From: Fen-1258 sp964449775
GTDB lineage: Bacteria; Bacteroidota; Ignavibacteria; Ignavibacteriales; Melioribacteraceae
Assembly: GCA_964449775.1 (NCBI GenBank)
Contig: CAYVBQ010000020.1
Span: 1-64,000, forward strand
Reading direction: 5' to 3'
Length of the DNA stretch: 64,000 bases
Every line of letters starts with the position of its first letter. The stretch's first letter is position 1. Shown piece by piece: positions 7,205-15,943 of the stretch. The position numbers were made by a program, and so were the translations under genes. The notes below the pieces were generated by a model, which was not told where the DNA came from, did no database searches, and saw only the letters and a program-made list of their open reading frames with translations.

Positions 7205-9289
7205 ATGCCCATGATGGCCCGTATGAGGAGTTTAGCTCCATGGTTTATGCTTACTGTAGGCGGTCTCTTTGTTTTGTTCATGGTCCTATCGGATTCCAAG
7301 GTGACGGATTTAATAAGTCAACAAAAACAGAATGTTGGTTCTATTGATGGAGAGGATATTACTTATCAAGAATATTCCACTACAGTTGATAATCTTAAAA
7401 AACAGCAAGAACAAGGCGGTCAAACTATTGACGAATCCCAGATGGATTTTTTCAGAGATCAAGTTTGGGATGCACTTGTTGCTCAGAAAATGATGGACAA
7501 AAAAATAAAGGAGTTCGGAATTTTAGTGACCGACGAAGAAGTAAGAGATGCTCTGCTTGGTCCTAATCCACCCCAACAGCTTACACAGCAATTCAAAGAC
7601 TCAACAGGAAATTTTAACAGACAAGCATATGAAGGTGCGTTAAAAGATCCCCGGAACAAAGAGATTGTGATTACTGTTGAGGAACAAATAAAAAATCAAC
7701 TCGTCCAGCAAAAATTACAAAGTTATGTCTCTGCTGCAGTGACAGTTAGCGACGCAGAAACGAAAGATCAATACATAAAGCAAGCAATTAAGATGAAAGC
7801 TAATTATGTTATGATCAATGCAAATACAATTCCCGATGCCGATGTTAAAGTTACCGACTCCGATGTTAAAAAATATTATGATGAACATCCCGAAGAATTT
7901 AAACAAGCAGCAGCAAGAAAATTAAAATATCTTCTTTTCCGGAAACAACCATCACAAAGTGATTCTATATCAATCCAAAAGAATCTGGAAGCAATTGTTA
8001 CAAAACTAAAGGGCGATACAACTTCATTTAAGAGTTATGTGGAAATTTATTCTGAACACCCCTACTCAAAAGACACCGTAGCAGTATCGACAATTCCACA
8101 GCAAATTCGCGATGCTATAGTTAAAGGAAATAAGGGTGATATTTTTGGACCGACTGCAACATTCGAGGGTTACGTTGTTTATAAACTGATTGATAAGGTT
8201 AAATCTAAGAACGAGCAGGTTAGAGCTTCTCATATTTTGGTTAGAGCAAGCGGTGATGATAAAACTGATCTCAAAAAGATCAATGACATTTATAACCAGT
8301 TAATGAAGGGTGCGGATTTTGCAACGGTTGCAAAAGAAAAATCTGATGATGGAAGTAAAACTCAAGGCGGAGATCTTGGTTGGTTCGGTCGTGGGCAAAT
8401 GGTAAAAGAATTTAACGATGCCTCTTTTAACGGAAAAATCGGTGTAATACAAAAACCGATTAAGACTCAATTTGGTTATCATATTATTAAAGTTTTTGAT
8501 CGTTCTAATCAAGATCTGGTTGTTGAAAAAATTGTTAACAAAATTCAACCATCTGCAACTACTACAGATAAACTTTATCAGGACGCCACTGATTTCTCTT
8601 ATATAGCTCAAAAAGATGGCTTTGAAAACATAGCAAAAGAAATGAAATACGCTATTGTTGAAACACCGCCATTTGATGAGGAAGCACAGAGCATTCCCGG
8701 TCTTGGTGTTAATAAGGCGCTGGTAAAATTTGCTTTCGAAAATAGTGTTGGCGAGGTGAGCGATGTTTATAAAGTTCAAACCGGTCATGTTGTTGCAATG
8801 GTTTCTGATATGACTAAACCGGGGTTGAAGAATTTTGATGAGTTAAAAGCTCAAATAAAAAATACTGTTCTGCTAAAATTTAAATTGGAAAAAGCTGTTT
8901 CAATAGCAAAAGATATACGTGCAAAACTTGGAGATAACGGTGATGGTAAGATAGCAGCCACAGTTTGGCAATCTGTAAGAATTGATTCGACCTCTGAGTT
9001 TACTTCATCCGGTAATATACCCGGTATTGGTCGTGATTTTGCCTTCAGCGAAAATTCTCTGAAAGCCGAATTGAATAAATGGTCGCAACCTGTTAAGGGT
9101 ACATCAAATGTTTATCTGATCAATGTACTCTATAGGACTATGTACGATCAATCACAATTTGAGCTCCAGAGGGCGGAAATTGCAAAGCAACTTTTGCTCA
9201 CCAAAAAATCCAGTTATTTTAACCAGTGGATTCAAGACCTGAAAAAAGAAGCGGATATTGTTGACAATCGCTATCAATTCTATAGATGA
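7205..9289 (+). CDS. PpiD/SurA-type peptidyl-prolyl isomerase, membrane-anchored
   Basis: I place the start at ATG 7205, nine bases after a GGAGG Shine-Dalgarno at 7191-7195. The longer frame from TTG 7196 would begin directly at that site. The protein then has 694 residues. One N-terminal membrane helix (about 8-30, with a SurA_N-like domain after it) tethers it to the periplasmic face. A clear parvulin domain lies at about 335-435 (VRASHILV to GGDLGWFGRGQMVKEF to FGYHIIKV). A second, weaker parvulin-like module follows (residues about 500-570). This is the PpiD layout: a folding helper for proteins leaving the Sec translocon. A strong terminator follows. Confidence 0.9.
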   Translation: MPMMARMRSLAPWFMLTVGGLFVLFMVLSDSKVTDLISQQKQNVGSIDGEDITYQEYSTTVDNLKKQQEQGGQTIDESQMDFFRDQVWDALVAQKMMDKKIKEFGILVTDEEVRDALLGPNPPQQLTQQFKDSTGNFNRQAYEGALKDPRNKEIVITVEEQIKNQLVQQKLQSYVSAAVTVSDAETKDQYIKQAIKMKANYVMINANTIPDADVKVTDSDVKKYYDEHPEEFKQAAARKLKYLLFRKQPSQSDSISIQKNLEAIVTKLKGDTTSFKSYVEIYSEHPYSKDTVAVSTIPQQIRDAIVKGNKGDIFGPTATFEGYVVYKLIDKVKSKNEQVRASHILVRASGDDKTDLKKINDIYNQLMKGADFATVAKEKSDDGSKTQGGDLGWFGRGQMVKEFNDASFNGKIGVIQKPIKTQFGYHIIKVFDRSNQDLVVEKIVNKIQPSATTTDKLYQDATDFSYIAQKDGFENIAKEMKYAIVETPPFDEEAQSIPGLGVNKALVKFAFENSVGEVSDVYKVQTGHVVAMVSDMTKPGLKNFDELKAQIKNTVLLKFKLEKAVSIAKDIRAKLGDNGDGKIAATVWQSVRIDSTSEFTSSGNIPGIGRDFAFSENSLKAELNKWSQPVKGTSNVYLINVLYRTMYDQSQFELQRAEIAKQLLLTKKSSYFNQWIQDLKKEADIVDNRYQFYR

Positions 9290-9307
9290 TATAATTGATT
9301 AATTTTG

Positions 9308-9342
9308 AAAGCCGTCCTGGAAAAACTGGACGGCTTTTTTTT
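9308..9342 (+). terminator. Rho-independent terminator of the ppiD-like gene
   Basis: A 10-bp perfect stem, AAAGCCGTCC (9308-9317) with GGACGGCTTT (9328-9337), is followed by a run of Ts. It lies 19 bases after the stop codon. Confidence 0.93.
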
Positions 9343-9386
9343 GCACTTTAAATTGGTTATTCATTTTGTCAAATTTCGTTTGAGAT

Positions 9387-10091
9387 ATGATAAAACTAAT
9401 TCTACAAATAGTATCATTTTTTTTGGTCTTCACGCTTTCGGTTTATGCGCAAGCTAACGATAAGAAATTCGGCATTTCATTAAACGTAAACTACACTTCC
9501 ACATCTCAACTATTTCTTCAACCAAAGGCAATTGATCCCTTTATACGTAATACACACGAAATTCTCGATAAAATTACAAGCTATTCATTCGATATCCGTT
9601 ATCAACTTTCAGAATCTATTTTGATAGGAATTGGATCTGAATTAATCGAAAAAACTTTTGATAATTCGATCAACCTGGGCGGGATAAGGGCTAAAATGAA
9701 TGACGGATACAAAATGGTTCCTCTCGAAATCTCTGCATTTTATCTGATCCCTTTTTCAACACAACATTTTAAATTCTTTTTCGGTGGTGGATTCGGATTA
9801 TACTTTGGCGAACATATCCGCGATTTGGGCGATGTTGCAATTTCAAATGAAATCAAAAAAATAGGTTATGGAATTCACGTGGCAATTGGACTGGACTATG
9901 TTATATATGATTTTATTTCTGTCCGCGGACAGATGCGTTTCCGGGACCCTGAATTCGAGATGACAAGCAAATACTCCAGTGAGACTGTAAATTATAATAA
10001 TGAATCATACACCTTACCATCTCAAACTTTCAGTTCTAAAGTGAACATAGACGGAATAACTTTTACACTTGGAGTAGTTCTCAACTTCTAA
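9387..10091 (+). CDS. Outer-membrane beta-barrel protein, unknown role
   Basis: The 234-residue protein has a signal peptide (hydrophobic 3-19, cleavage near VYAQA). The mature part alternates aromatic and polar residues in strand-like stretches. Examples are SFDIRYQLSESILIGIGSEL, FKFFFGGGFGLYFG and GYGIHVAIGLDYVIYDF. It ends in TFTLGVVLNF, a terminal Phe typical of barrel proteins recognised by BamA. The length fits an 8-10-strand OmpX/OmpW-like barrel. It stands alone between two terminated units. No specific substrate can be assigned. Confidence 0.75.
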   Translation: MIKLILQIVSFFLVFTLSVYAQANDKKFGISLNVNYTSTSQLFLQPKAIDPFIRNTHEILDKITSYSFDIRYQLSESILIGIGSELIEKTFDNSINLGGIRAKMNDGYKMVPLEISAFYLIPFSTQHFKFFFGGGFGLYFGEHIRDLGDVAISNEIKKIGYGIHVAIGLDYVIYDFISVRGQMRFRDPEFEMTSKYSSETVNYNNESYTLPSQTFSSKVNIDGITFTLGVVLNF

Positions 10092-10255
10092 CCGTCATCC
10101 CAAACCGGGATCACCGCCGGTTCGAACATTCCGTCATTTATATAGTTCCTATTAAGAGACTTCCAAATCAATTCTCATCATTCCGTAACATTATTCTAAA
10201 ACTTCCTTTTCATTTAATTATATTGAGTTCCAGATTCCATTGATGTTAATTATTG

Positions 10256-10807
10256 ATGAAAGAAATAAGAATTTATTTAACTGGATTTATGACCAGCGGG
10301 AAAAGCACTATTGGACCAATATTAGCGAACGTACTTGGGATTGATTTTTTTGATCTCGATAAAGTGATCGAGAATGAAGAGAAACAAACGATCGTCGAGA
10401 TTTTTGAAAAGAAAGGTGAAGCGTATTTCCGGAAAATTGAACTTCAGAAATTAGAGCAGCTTTGTGAGTTGAAAAGTGTTGTAATTTCTCTTGGCGGAGG
10501 AACCCTAACGGACAAAGCAAATTACGATCTGTTAAAATCAACCGGGAAAATTATTTATCTTAAAGTATCACCAAATAATCTTTATAAGAGATTGAAGAAT
10601 AAAATTGATCGTCCTTTGATTCGGGATTTAGTTCTCGGAGAGAAAAGCGAGGAAGATTTTTTAGAAAGAATAAAAGAACTGCTTGAAAAAAGGCGCATGT
10701 ATTATGAAAAAGCAGATCTTATTATTGAAACAGATTTACAACCACTTGGAAAAACTGTAGATAAAATTGCAAAAAGGATTTCGGTGTTGTTCAATGAAAA
10801 AAATTGA
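10256..10807 (+). CDS. aroK: Shikimate kinase AroK
   Basis: I place the start at ATG 10256; the TTG three bases upstream is less likely. The 183-residue protein has the P-loop GFMTSGKST at residues 10-18, the Walker-B-like FFDLDKVIE, and the shikimate-binding motif SLGGGT. The lid region carries DRPLIRD and RRMYYEKAD. It phosphorylates shikimate with ATP in the chorismate pathway. The end overlaps the start of aroB by 14 bases, the classical aroKB arrangement. Confidence 0.95.
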   Translation: MKEIRIYLTGFMTSGKSTIGPILANVLGIDFFDLDKVIENEEKQTIVEIFEKKGEAYFRKIELQKLEQLCELKSVVISLGGGTLTDKANYDLLKSTGKIIYLKVSPNNLYKRLKNKIDRPLIRDLVLGEKSEEDFLERIKELLEKRRMYYEKADLIIETDLQPLGKTVDKIAKRISVLFNEKN

Positions 10808-11885
10808 AATAAAAATACCCGGTAAAGAATATCCAGTATACATAGGAGTTAATACCTTTGATTCTCTGGATAAGCTGATTCGCTCAAAAAAAATATTCAG
10901 AAATTTATTTTTAGTTGTTGACCGCAACGTTATGAATTTACACCGGGAGGATGTAAATCGGTTTACATCAAATTTTTCTGGCAAAGTTTTTATACACGAG
11001 CATGACGCAAGCGAAACGGCTAAAAATTTTATTTCTCTCTCAAAAATTTTTGATGATCTAATTGTTAAGGAATTCGCTAGAGATACGCTGGTAATTGCAA
11101 TTGGCGGAGGTATAACCGGAGACATCGCCGGATTCGCTGCTGCAACATACATGCGTGGCGTTAAATTCGTTCAGGTGGCTACTACACTTCTTTCAGCCGT
11201 TGATAGTTCCGTTGGCGGAAAAACCGGAATTAATTTCCATGATACTAAAAATATTATCGGAGCCATTTACCAGCCTGAATTCGTCTTAATTGATACCGAG
11301 TTTTTAAAAACACTTCCGGAAGAAGAAATCATCTGCGGTATAGGTGAAGTTATTAAGTATGCCTTTCTTATAGATCAAAAATATTTTACCACACTTAGAA
11401 ATAATTTTTCTAAGCTTCTTAAACTTGATTCCTCATTTACATCAAAGATTATCGAATCATGCATCAGTTTCAAAGGAGATGTTGTTGCCAATGATGAAAA
11501 AGAGGATGGTCTGAGAAAAATATTGAATCTCGGTCATACTTTTGCACATGCAATCGAAATTGAACAAAATCATACAATTAAGCATGGGCAGGCTGTTATT
11601 GTTGGATTAGTATGCGCTCTTGATCTTTCTCGGCGCATCGGCTTGCTGGATGAAAAGCTTTTTAGCGAGTACATTAAACTTCCCCTTTTACTCAAAGACA
11701 AAATTATTCTTAAGGCATTTGATTCTGCACGAATTTATGAAATTATGAAACGGGATAAAAAAGGACGAGATCACAAAATAAAATTTGTCCTTCTGCAAGA
11801 TATCGGGAATGTGTTAGTTGATTTTGAAGTTGATGGGGATGAGGTTAAGCAATCAATCCAACAAGGAATGAATTATTTTATTTAA
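10794..11885 (+). CDS. aroB: 3-dehydroquinate synthase AroB
   Basis: The start is ATG 10794, inside the end of aroK; an upstream in-frame extension has no family match. The 363-residue protein has the NAD-binding GGGITGDIAGFAAATYMRG, the VGGKTGIN motif, and the zinc ligands in the ILNLGHTFAHAIE and HGQAV segments. It converts DAHP to 3-dehydroquinate, the second step of the shikimate pathway. It is co-transcribed with aroK, so two non-adjacent steps of the same pathway share one unit. A palindromic repeat follows the gene. Confidence 0.96.
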   Translation: MKKIEIKIPGKEYPVYIGVNTFDSLDKLIRSKKIFRNLFLVVDRNVMNLHREDVNRFTSNFSGKVFIHEHDASETAKNFISLSKIFDDLIVKEFARDTLVIAIGGGITGDIAGFAAATYMRGVKFVQVATTLLSAVDSSVGGKTGINFHDTKNIIGAIYQPEFVLIDTEFLKTLPEEEIICGIGEVIKYAFLIDQKYFTTLRNNFSKLLKLDSSFTSKIIESCISFKGDVVANDEKEDGLRKILNLGHTFAHAIEIEQNHTIKHGQAVIVGLVCALDLSRRIGLLDEKLFSEYIKLPLLLKDKIILKAFDSARIYEIMKRDKKGRDHKIKFVLLQDIGNVLVDFEVDGDEVKQSIQQGMNYFI

Positions 11886-11918
11886 TAGTAGAGACCTCTG
11901 AAAAATTATCTGTGAAAG

Positions 11919-11998
11919 GTCATTGCGAGCGAAGCGAAGCAATCTCTTGAATTCAGGCTGTTTGTAAAAGATTGCTTCGCTTCGCTCCTCGCAATGAC
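11919..11998. repeat. GTCATTGCGAG palindromic repeat, copy A
   Basis: An 11-base terminal arm (GTCATTGCGAG, 11919-11929) is matched by its exact complement at 11988-11998. Inner arms GAAGCGAAGCAATCT and AGATTGCTTCGCTTC extend the pairing. The element fills the gap between aroB and the next gene and could fold as a long hairpin. Copies B, C and D lie at 29931, 32678 and 42165. Confidence 0.85.
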
Positions 11999-12047
11999 AG
12001 AAAAACCTTTTTAGAGTGGACTCATAGTTATCATTCGGAAACTTCAA

Positions 12048-13760
12048 ATGAAGGTAAAATCATTTCTGCTTATTTATCTAATGCTAATTTCTACTGCGCA
12101 AATATTTTCTCAAACGGAGAGAGAAACTCGCGCGGTCTGGATTGCAACAAATTTCAGATTGGACTGGCCGCCGCAAACTTTCGATCAGGAAAAGCAAAAA
12201 CAAGCACTCATTGAAATTTTAGACAACATCAAATCAAAAAACCTGAATACTGTTTACTTTCAAGTTAGGAGTAATGGTACAGTCTTATTTAAATCTTCCT
12301 TTGATCCATTCTCACCCTACATTACAGGCGAAGTTGACGGCATTGCTTCATATGATCCTCTTCAATTTGCGGTTGAACAAGCACATAAACGAGGATTAGA
12401 AATTCATGCGTGGGTAAATGTTGTCCGCTGTTTCAACGGAGCAGAATCAAAAGTATTAAATAACCCAAACCATATTTCTAAAAGAAAGCCGGAATGGGTG
12501 ATGGAAGATATTCGAGGCGGACAAAAAAGTTTATGGTTAGATACGGGTCTTCCCGAAGTACGTGAATATATTTCCGATATGATTACCGAGATAGTTGAGA
12601 CTTACGATGTTGACGGTGTTCATCTGGATTATATTCGCTATCCGGGTAAAAATTTCGAAGATGAATTTTCATATACTGTTCACGGTGCAGGTCTATCGCG
12701 TGATGAATTCCGCAGAAATAATATTACCGCGCTTGTTGAGCTAATCAACAAAAAAATCAAAGCGATAAAACATTATATAAAACTCGGAGCCGCTCCCATA
12801 GGTATCTACAAAAATATTAAAAGTACAAATGGCTGGGAAGGATACAATGAAGTTTATCAAGACGCCCGTGAATGGCTGCGGCGCGGAATTGTTGATTACG
12901 TTGTACCACAAATATATTGGGGTTTTAATGATAATCCCCCCTTTGGTGCTGTGGCTAAAGACTGGGTTGATAATTCTTTTGGAAGGAGTGTCGTATTAGG
13001 TATTGGTGCTTACAAACCGAGTGTTAAACCGGATATGGATCAGATGATTCAGTATGGGCGGGCAATCAATGCAGATGGTGTATCATTCTTTCGCTATGAG
13101 AGCATAAAAGATGAAGATTTTAATTCTTTCCAATATAAAACCTATCCGGCGGCAATGTCCTGGCTGGATGGAATATATCCGGCTTCTCCCGTGAATCTCA
13201 ACTTCAGAAAGAATAAATCGAACCAAAATTATTTTACTCTAAGTTGGGATTCGCAAAAAATGAAATCGCTAACTGACAGTATCCGATATTTTGCGTTATA
13301 TAATCTTCCTAATTCTAACTCCGAATTACTCGCTGATTATCTGTTCGATGTCATTTCTTCAGATAGATCTTCCGTTACGCTGGCAATAGATAAACCAAAG
13401 CGTGTTAATTATTATTTCACGTTGAAGTCGGTCAGCAAATTGTGGAATGAAAGTATCGAATCGTCGAATGTAATCGAAATTAAATTCCCACAATTAAGCA
13501 TGCTTACCCAAACTGATGATATGTTGATCAAACCTGTTCTGATAAAAGAGGTTAATCACAAATCAACAGTTCTCCTCTACTCGATGGAGAAAGAGAAGAT
13601 TGAAATTACCGGAATGAATGGGAAAGTGACTAAAATCCTTTTAACATGGAATGTGTTGCCCGGGAAAAATATTTTATCGCTTGGAAAAGAGCTATCGGGC
13701 TATAAGTCGGTAGTAATTTCTTTTAAATCATCGCGTAAAGAAGTTGAATTGAAGTTGTGA
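12048..13760 (+). CDS. Exported GHL10-family (DUF187-like) putative glycoside hydrolase
   Basis: The 570-residue protein has a signal peptide (cleavage near IFSQ, residue 22). Residues about 25-350 form the GHL10 TIM-barrel pattern. It begins ETRAVWIATNFRLDWPP, continues with NLNTVYFQVRSNG, and has the conserved acidic motif VDGVHLDYIRYPG followed by YVVPQIYWGF. A fibronectin-III-like segment (about 380-490) and a short beta tail follow. Relatives are thought to act on cell-wall or exopolysaccharide glycans (YngK type), but the substrate is unknown. No type IX sorting domain is evident, so a periplasmic or outer-surface location is likely. Confidence 0.82.
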   Translation: MKVKSFLLIYLMLISTAQIFSQTERETRAVWIATNFRLDWPPQTFDQEKQKQALIEILDNIKSKNLNTVYFQVRSNGTVLFKSSFDPFSPYITGEVDGIASYDPLQFAVEQAHKRGLEIHAWVNVVRCFNGAESKVLNNPNHISKRKPEWVMEDIRGGQKSLWLDTGLPEVREYISDMITEIVETYDVDGVHLDYIRYPGKNFEDEFSYTVHGAGLSRDEFRRNNITALVELINKKIKAIKHYIKLGAAPIGIYKNIKSTNGWEGYNEVYQDAREWLRRGIVDYVVPQIYWGFNDNPPFGAVAKDWVDNSFGRSVVLGIGAYKPSVKPDMDQMIQYGRAINADGVSFFRYESIKDEDFNSFQYKTYPAAMSWLDGIYPASPVNLNFRKNKSNQNYFTLSWDSQKMKSLTDSIRYFALYNLPNSNSELLADYLFDVISSDRSSVTLAIDKPKRVNYYFTLKSVSKLWNESIESSNVIEIKFPQLSMLTQTDDMLIKPVLIKEVNHKSTVLLYSMEKEKIEITGMNGKVTKILLTWNVLPGKNILSLGKELSGYKSVVISFKSSRKEVELKL

Positions 13761-13859
13761 GGTTGAGAAACTTTTCCATTTAATTGTATGTAGAAGATCA
13801 AGAACAAAGCATACTACTCGACCGGTGAGATTTTAAAAACAAATTATAGATAAACAATC

Positions 13860-14426
13860 ATGTCTAAAGTCAAAGTACAAAGATCAAAAAAGCAATCACG
13901 GAAAAATCTATGGATGCAGATTACTGTTGTTGTCGTCCTAATCTCTTTCATTGTATTTTTTGTTTTATCAAATGTTTTCAAATCCAATGAAACAACAAAC
14001 AAAGATTTAGAAAATGCTATGAACAGTAAATCTGCTTATTCATTCGTTAAGGAAGGCGAGTTATCATTTACAGATTCAAAAGGTCAATTCTCACAAAGAA
14101 TAGATATAGAAATTGCAGATGATGACGAACAGAGAACAACGGGCTTGATGTTTCGCGACAAAATGGATGAGGATCAAGGAATGCTTTTTATCTTTGATTC
14201 TGAAGTGCCGCAGGCATTTTGGATGCACAATACAATTCTTCCTTTAGATATTATCTACGTGAATTCGAAGATGGAAATTGTGACGATTGCAAAAAATGCT
14301 AAGCCTTATGATGATAAATCTCTCCCATCAACAAAGCCCGCGCAATATGTTGTTGAAGTGAATGCGGGTTACTGTGATAAGTTTGGAATAAATAAAGGGG
14401 ATAAGATTGTGTGGAGAAGAAACTGA
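13860..14426 (+). CDS. DUF192 family protein, membrane-anchored
   Basis: The protein has 188 residues. A basic N-terminus and one hydrophobic helix (about 17-40) anchor it. The DUF192 domain covers about 60-188, with QRTTGLMFRDKMDEDQGMLFIFD, FWMHNTILPLDIIYV and the C-terminal QYVVEVNAGYCDKFGI. The domain folds as a small beta barrel found alone or next to many systems; its biochemical role is unknown. The gene stands alone, 99 bases after the hydrolase, and faces the convergent type IX cargo genes. Confidence 0.88.
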   Translation: MSKVKVQRSKKQSRKNLWMQITVVVVLISFIVFFVLSNVFKSNETTNKDLENAMNSKSAYSFVKEGELSFTDSKGQFSQRIDIEIADDDEQRTTGLMFRDKMDEDQGMLFIFDSEVPQAFWMHNTILPLDIIYVNSKMEIVTIAKNAKPYDDKSLPSTKPAQYVVEVNAGYCDKFGINKGDKIVWRRN

Positions 14427-14511
14427 TGCTTGATACTGGATTCTTGATTCTTGATTCTTGATTCTGGTCATTTGTATCAAGTATCCAGCATCTGGTATCC
14501 AGTAGCCAGAA
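14427..14511. repeat. Simple-sequence repeat between convergent genes
   Basis: Four tandem GATTCTT-type units are followed by ATCCAGCATCTGGTATCCAG. Outer arms CTTGATAC and GTATCAAG can pair. It belongs to the same family as 7008-7040 and 23912-23933. It may act as a two-way transcription end here, but no T-tract supports that. Confidence 0.5.
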
Positions 14512-15912
14512 TCATTTCATCAACACAAACTTTTTTGTTTCACTGAATGGACCAGCACTCAATCTATAGAAATAAACTCCGGTAGAGAGTGTAGAATTTT
14601 GAGTGTAGAATGTAGAATGATATATCCCGGGATTTTGGAATTTATCAACAAGAGTTGCAACTTCTCTTCCTAACATATCATAGACTTTCAATGTAACATT
14701 ACCGCTAACCGGTAACTGATAGCTGATAACTGTACTGGGGTTAAACGGGTTGGGGTAGTTTTGGGAAAGAGAAAATAAATTAATTATTGCTTTATCATCT
14801 TCCACTGATCCCATAATTGGTCTAAAGATAGCTTTTGCCATCCAAATATCAATTTTGTTATTAGAGCAATGTTCCCATATTATGGAGATAAAAGTAGTGT
14901 CGTTATTTGACAAATATGCTAAATGAGGGGAATAATCATCTCCTTCAGCGGTGGAAATATTTATTAAGGAATCGTTGTAATATAAAGCCTTAATCATTAT
15001 TTCTTTATCGTTATAAAGAGAATCGTCATCGAACGCAACGAAGAATGGGGTTTCCTGTATTGAATTTGATGTCGTAATAGGGTAATTAAAATAAACGGGA
15101 TTTTTATAATTACAATAATTGCTGCCGATTATTTCAAAAGAGAATCCCGGATTGTTTGTAAGAAATATTTTCCAGTGATCGTTTATAAAGGATTGATATA
15201 CAATCCCCCCACCTTCAAGACCGGATTGCGGATTAGAATTGACGCCGCCATCTGAGATTTTGACGATGCGCCAGGTTTTTATAGGGTAATAATCCTGATG
15301 AGCCATGTAGATATTTTTCCCGGTGCTATCATTCTTTTCATATAGAATTTCACCGGTAATATCGGGATTTGAACAGTAATTACTATCTATCACAATTGGA
15401 TTATTTGTAGCCGGATTCATTTCTTTCAAAAATAATTTACCATTATTAATCCACGCTATGCTCGATTGGCTCATTGATATTTGTGGATCATTCGATAAAG
15501 AATCAATAAGAACTATTGCTTCGTTAAAACTATTTGTACTAAGCTCTCTTATATTAATCTGCCAGAATTTTTCGGTGTGACTTTGCCAAGCTATTCTTAT
15601 GGATTTAGTATAATCGCTAAATTCAATTTGGGGGTTTGTCTTAACAGTATAATCTGAAGCAACCACAATATTCTCTCCAACTACCGGCGATAGTTTTTTT
15701 AGGTAGACAGTATAGATTGAGTCTTTTATGTTAATCCAGGAGATGTAAGTGTTGCTCGGCAAATAACCCGATGATGATGCTATGTCTATATCTGTATTGT
15801 TACCGGGTGAGTCAATTAATAAGCTTTTTTGGAAGTTTTGTCCGTAATACAATTGACTTAAGCAAAAGAAAAATATCACGATAATTAAAATCGCATTTTC
15901 CTTTTTATTCAT
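14512..15912 (-). CDS. Secreted protein with C-terminal type IX sorting domain
   Basis: The 466-residue protein starts at ATG 15912 behind a GGAGG site. A signal peptide covers about residues 1-24. The body (25-360) is beta-rich with no family I recognise; repeated ISWIN/IAWQSH-like strands suggest a propeller. The last about 85 residues form the type IX sorting domain: SQNYPNPFNPSTVISYQLP, then VTLKVYDMLGREVATLV, STGVYFYRLSAG and the basic end ETKKFVLMK. It should cross the outer membrane by the type IX system. It lies 31 bases downstream of the other cargo gene, probably in one unit. Confidence 0.85.
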   Translation of the reverse strand: MNKKENAILIIVIFFFCLSQLYYGQNFQKSLLIDSPGNNTDIDIASSSGYLPSNTYISWINIKDSIYTVYLKKLSPVVGENIVVASDYTVKTNPQIEFSDYTKSIRIAWQSHTEKFWQINIRELSTNSFNEAIVLIDSLSNDPQISMSQSSIAWINNGKLFLKEMNPATNNPIVIDSNYCSNPDITGEILYEKNDSTGKNIYMAHQDYYPIKTWRIVKISDGGVNSNPQSGLEGGGIVYQSFINDHWKIFLTNNPGFSFEIIGSNYCNYKNPVYFNYPITTSNSIQETPFFVAFDDDSLYNDKEIMIKALYYNDSLINISTAEGDDYSPHLAYLSNNDTTFISIIWEHCSNNKIDIWMAKAIFRPIMGSVEDDKAIINLFSLSQNYPNPFNPSTVISYQLPVSGNVTLKVYDMLGREVATLVDKFQNPGIYHSTFYTQNSTLSTGVYFYRLSAGPFSETKKFVLMK

Positions 15913-15943
15913 AATTAAGCCTCCGATGCAGTTTCGAAAATCG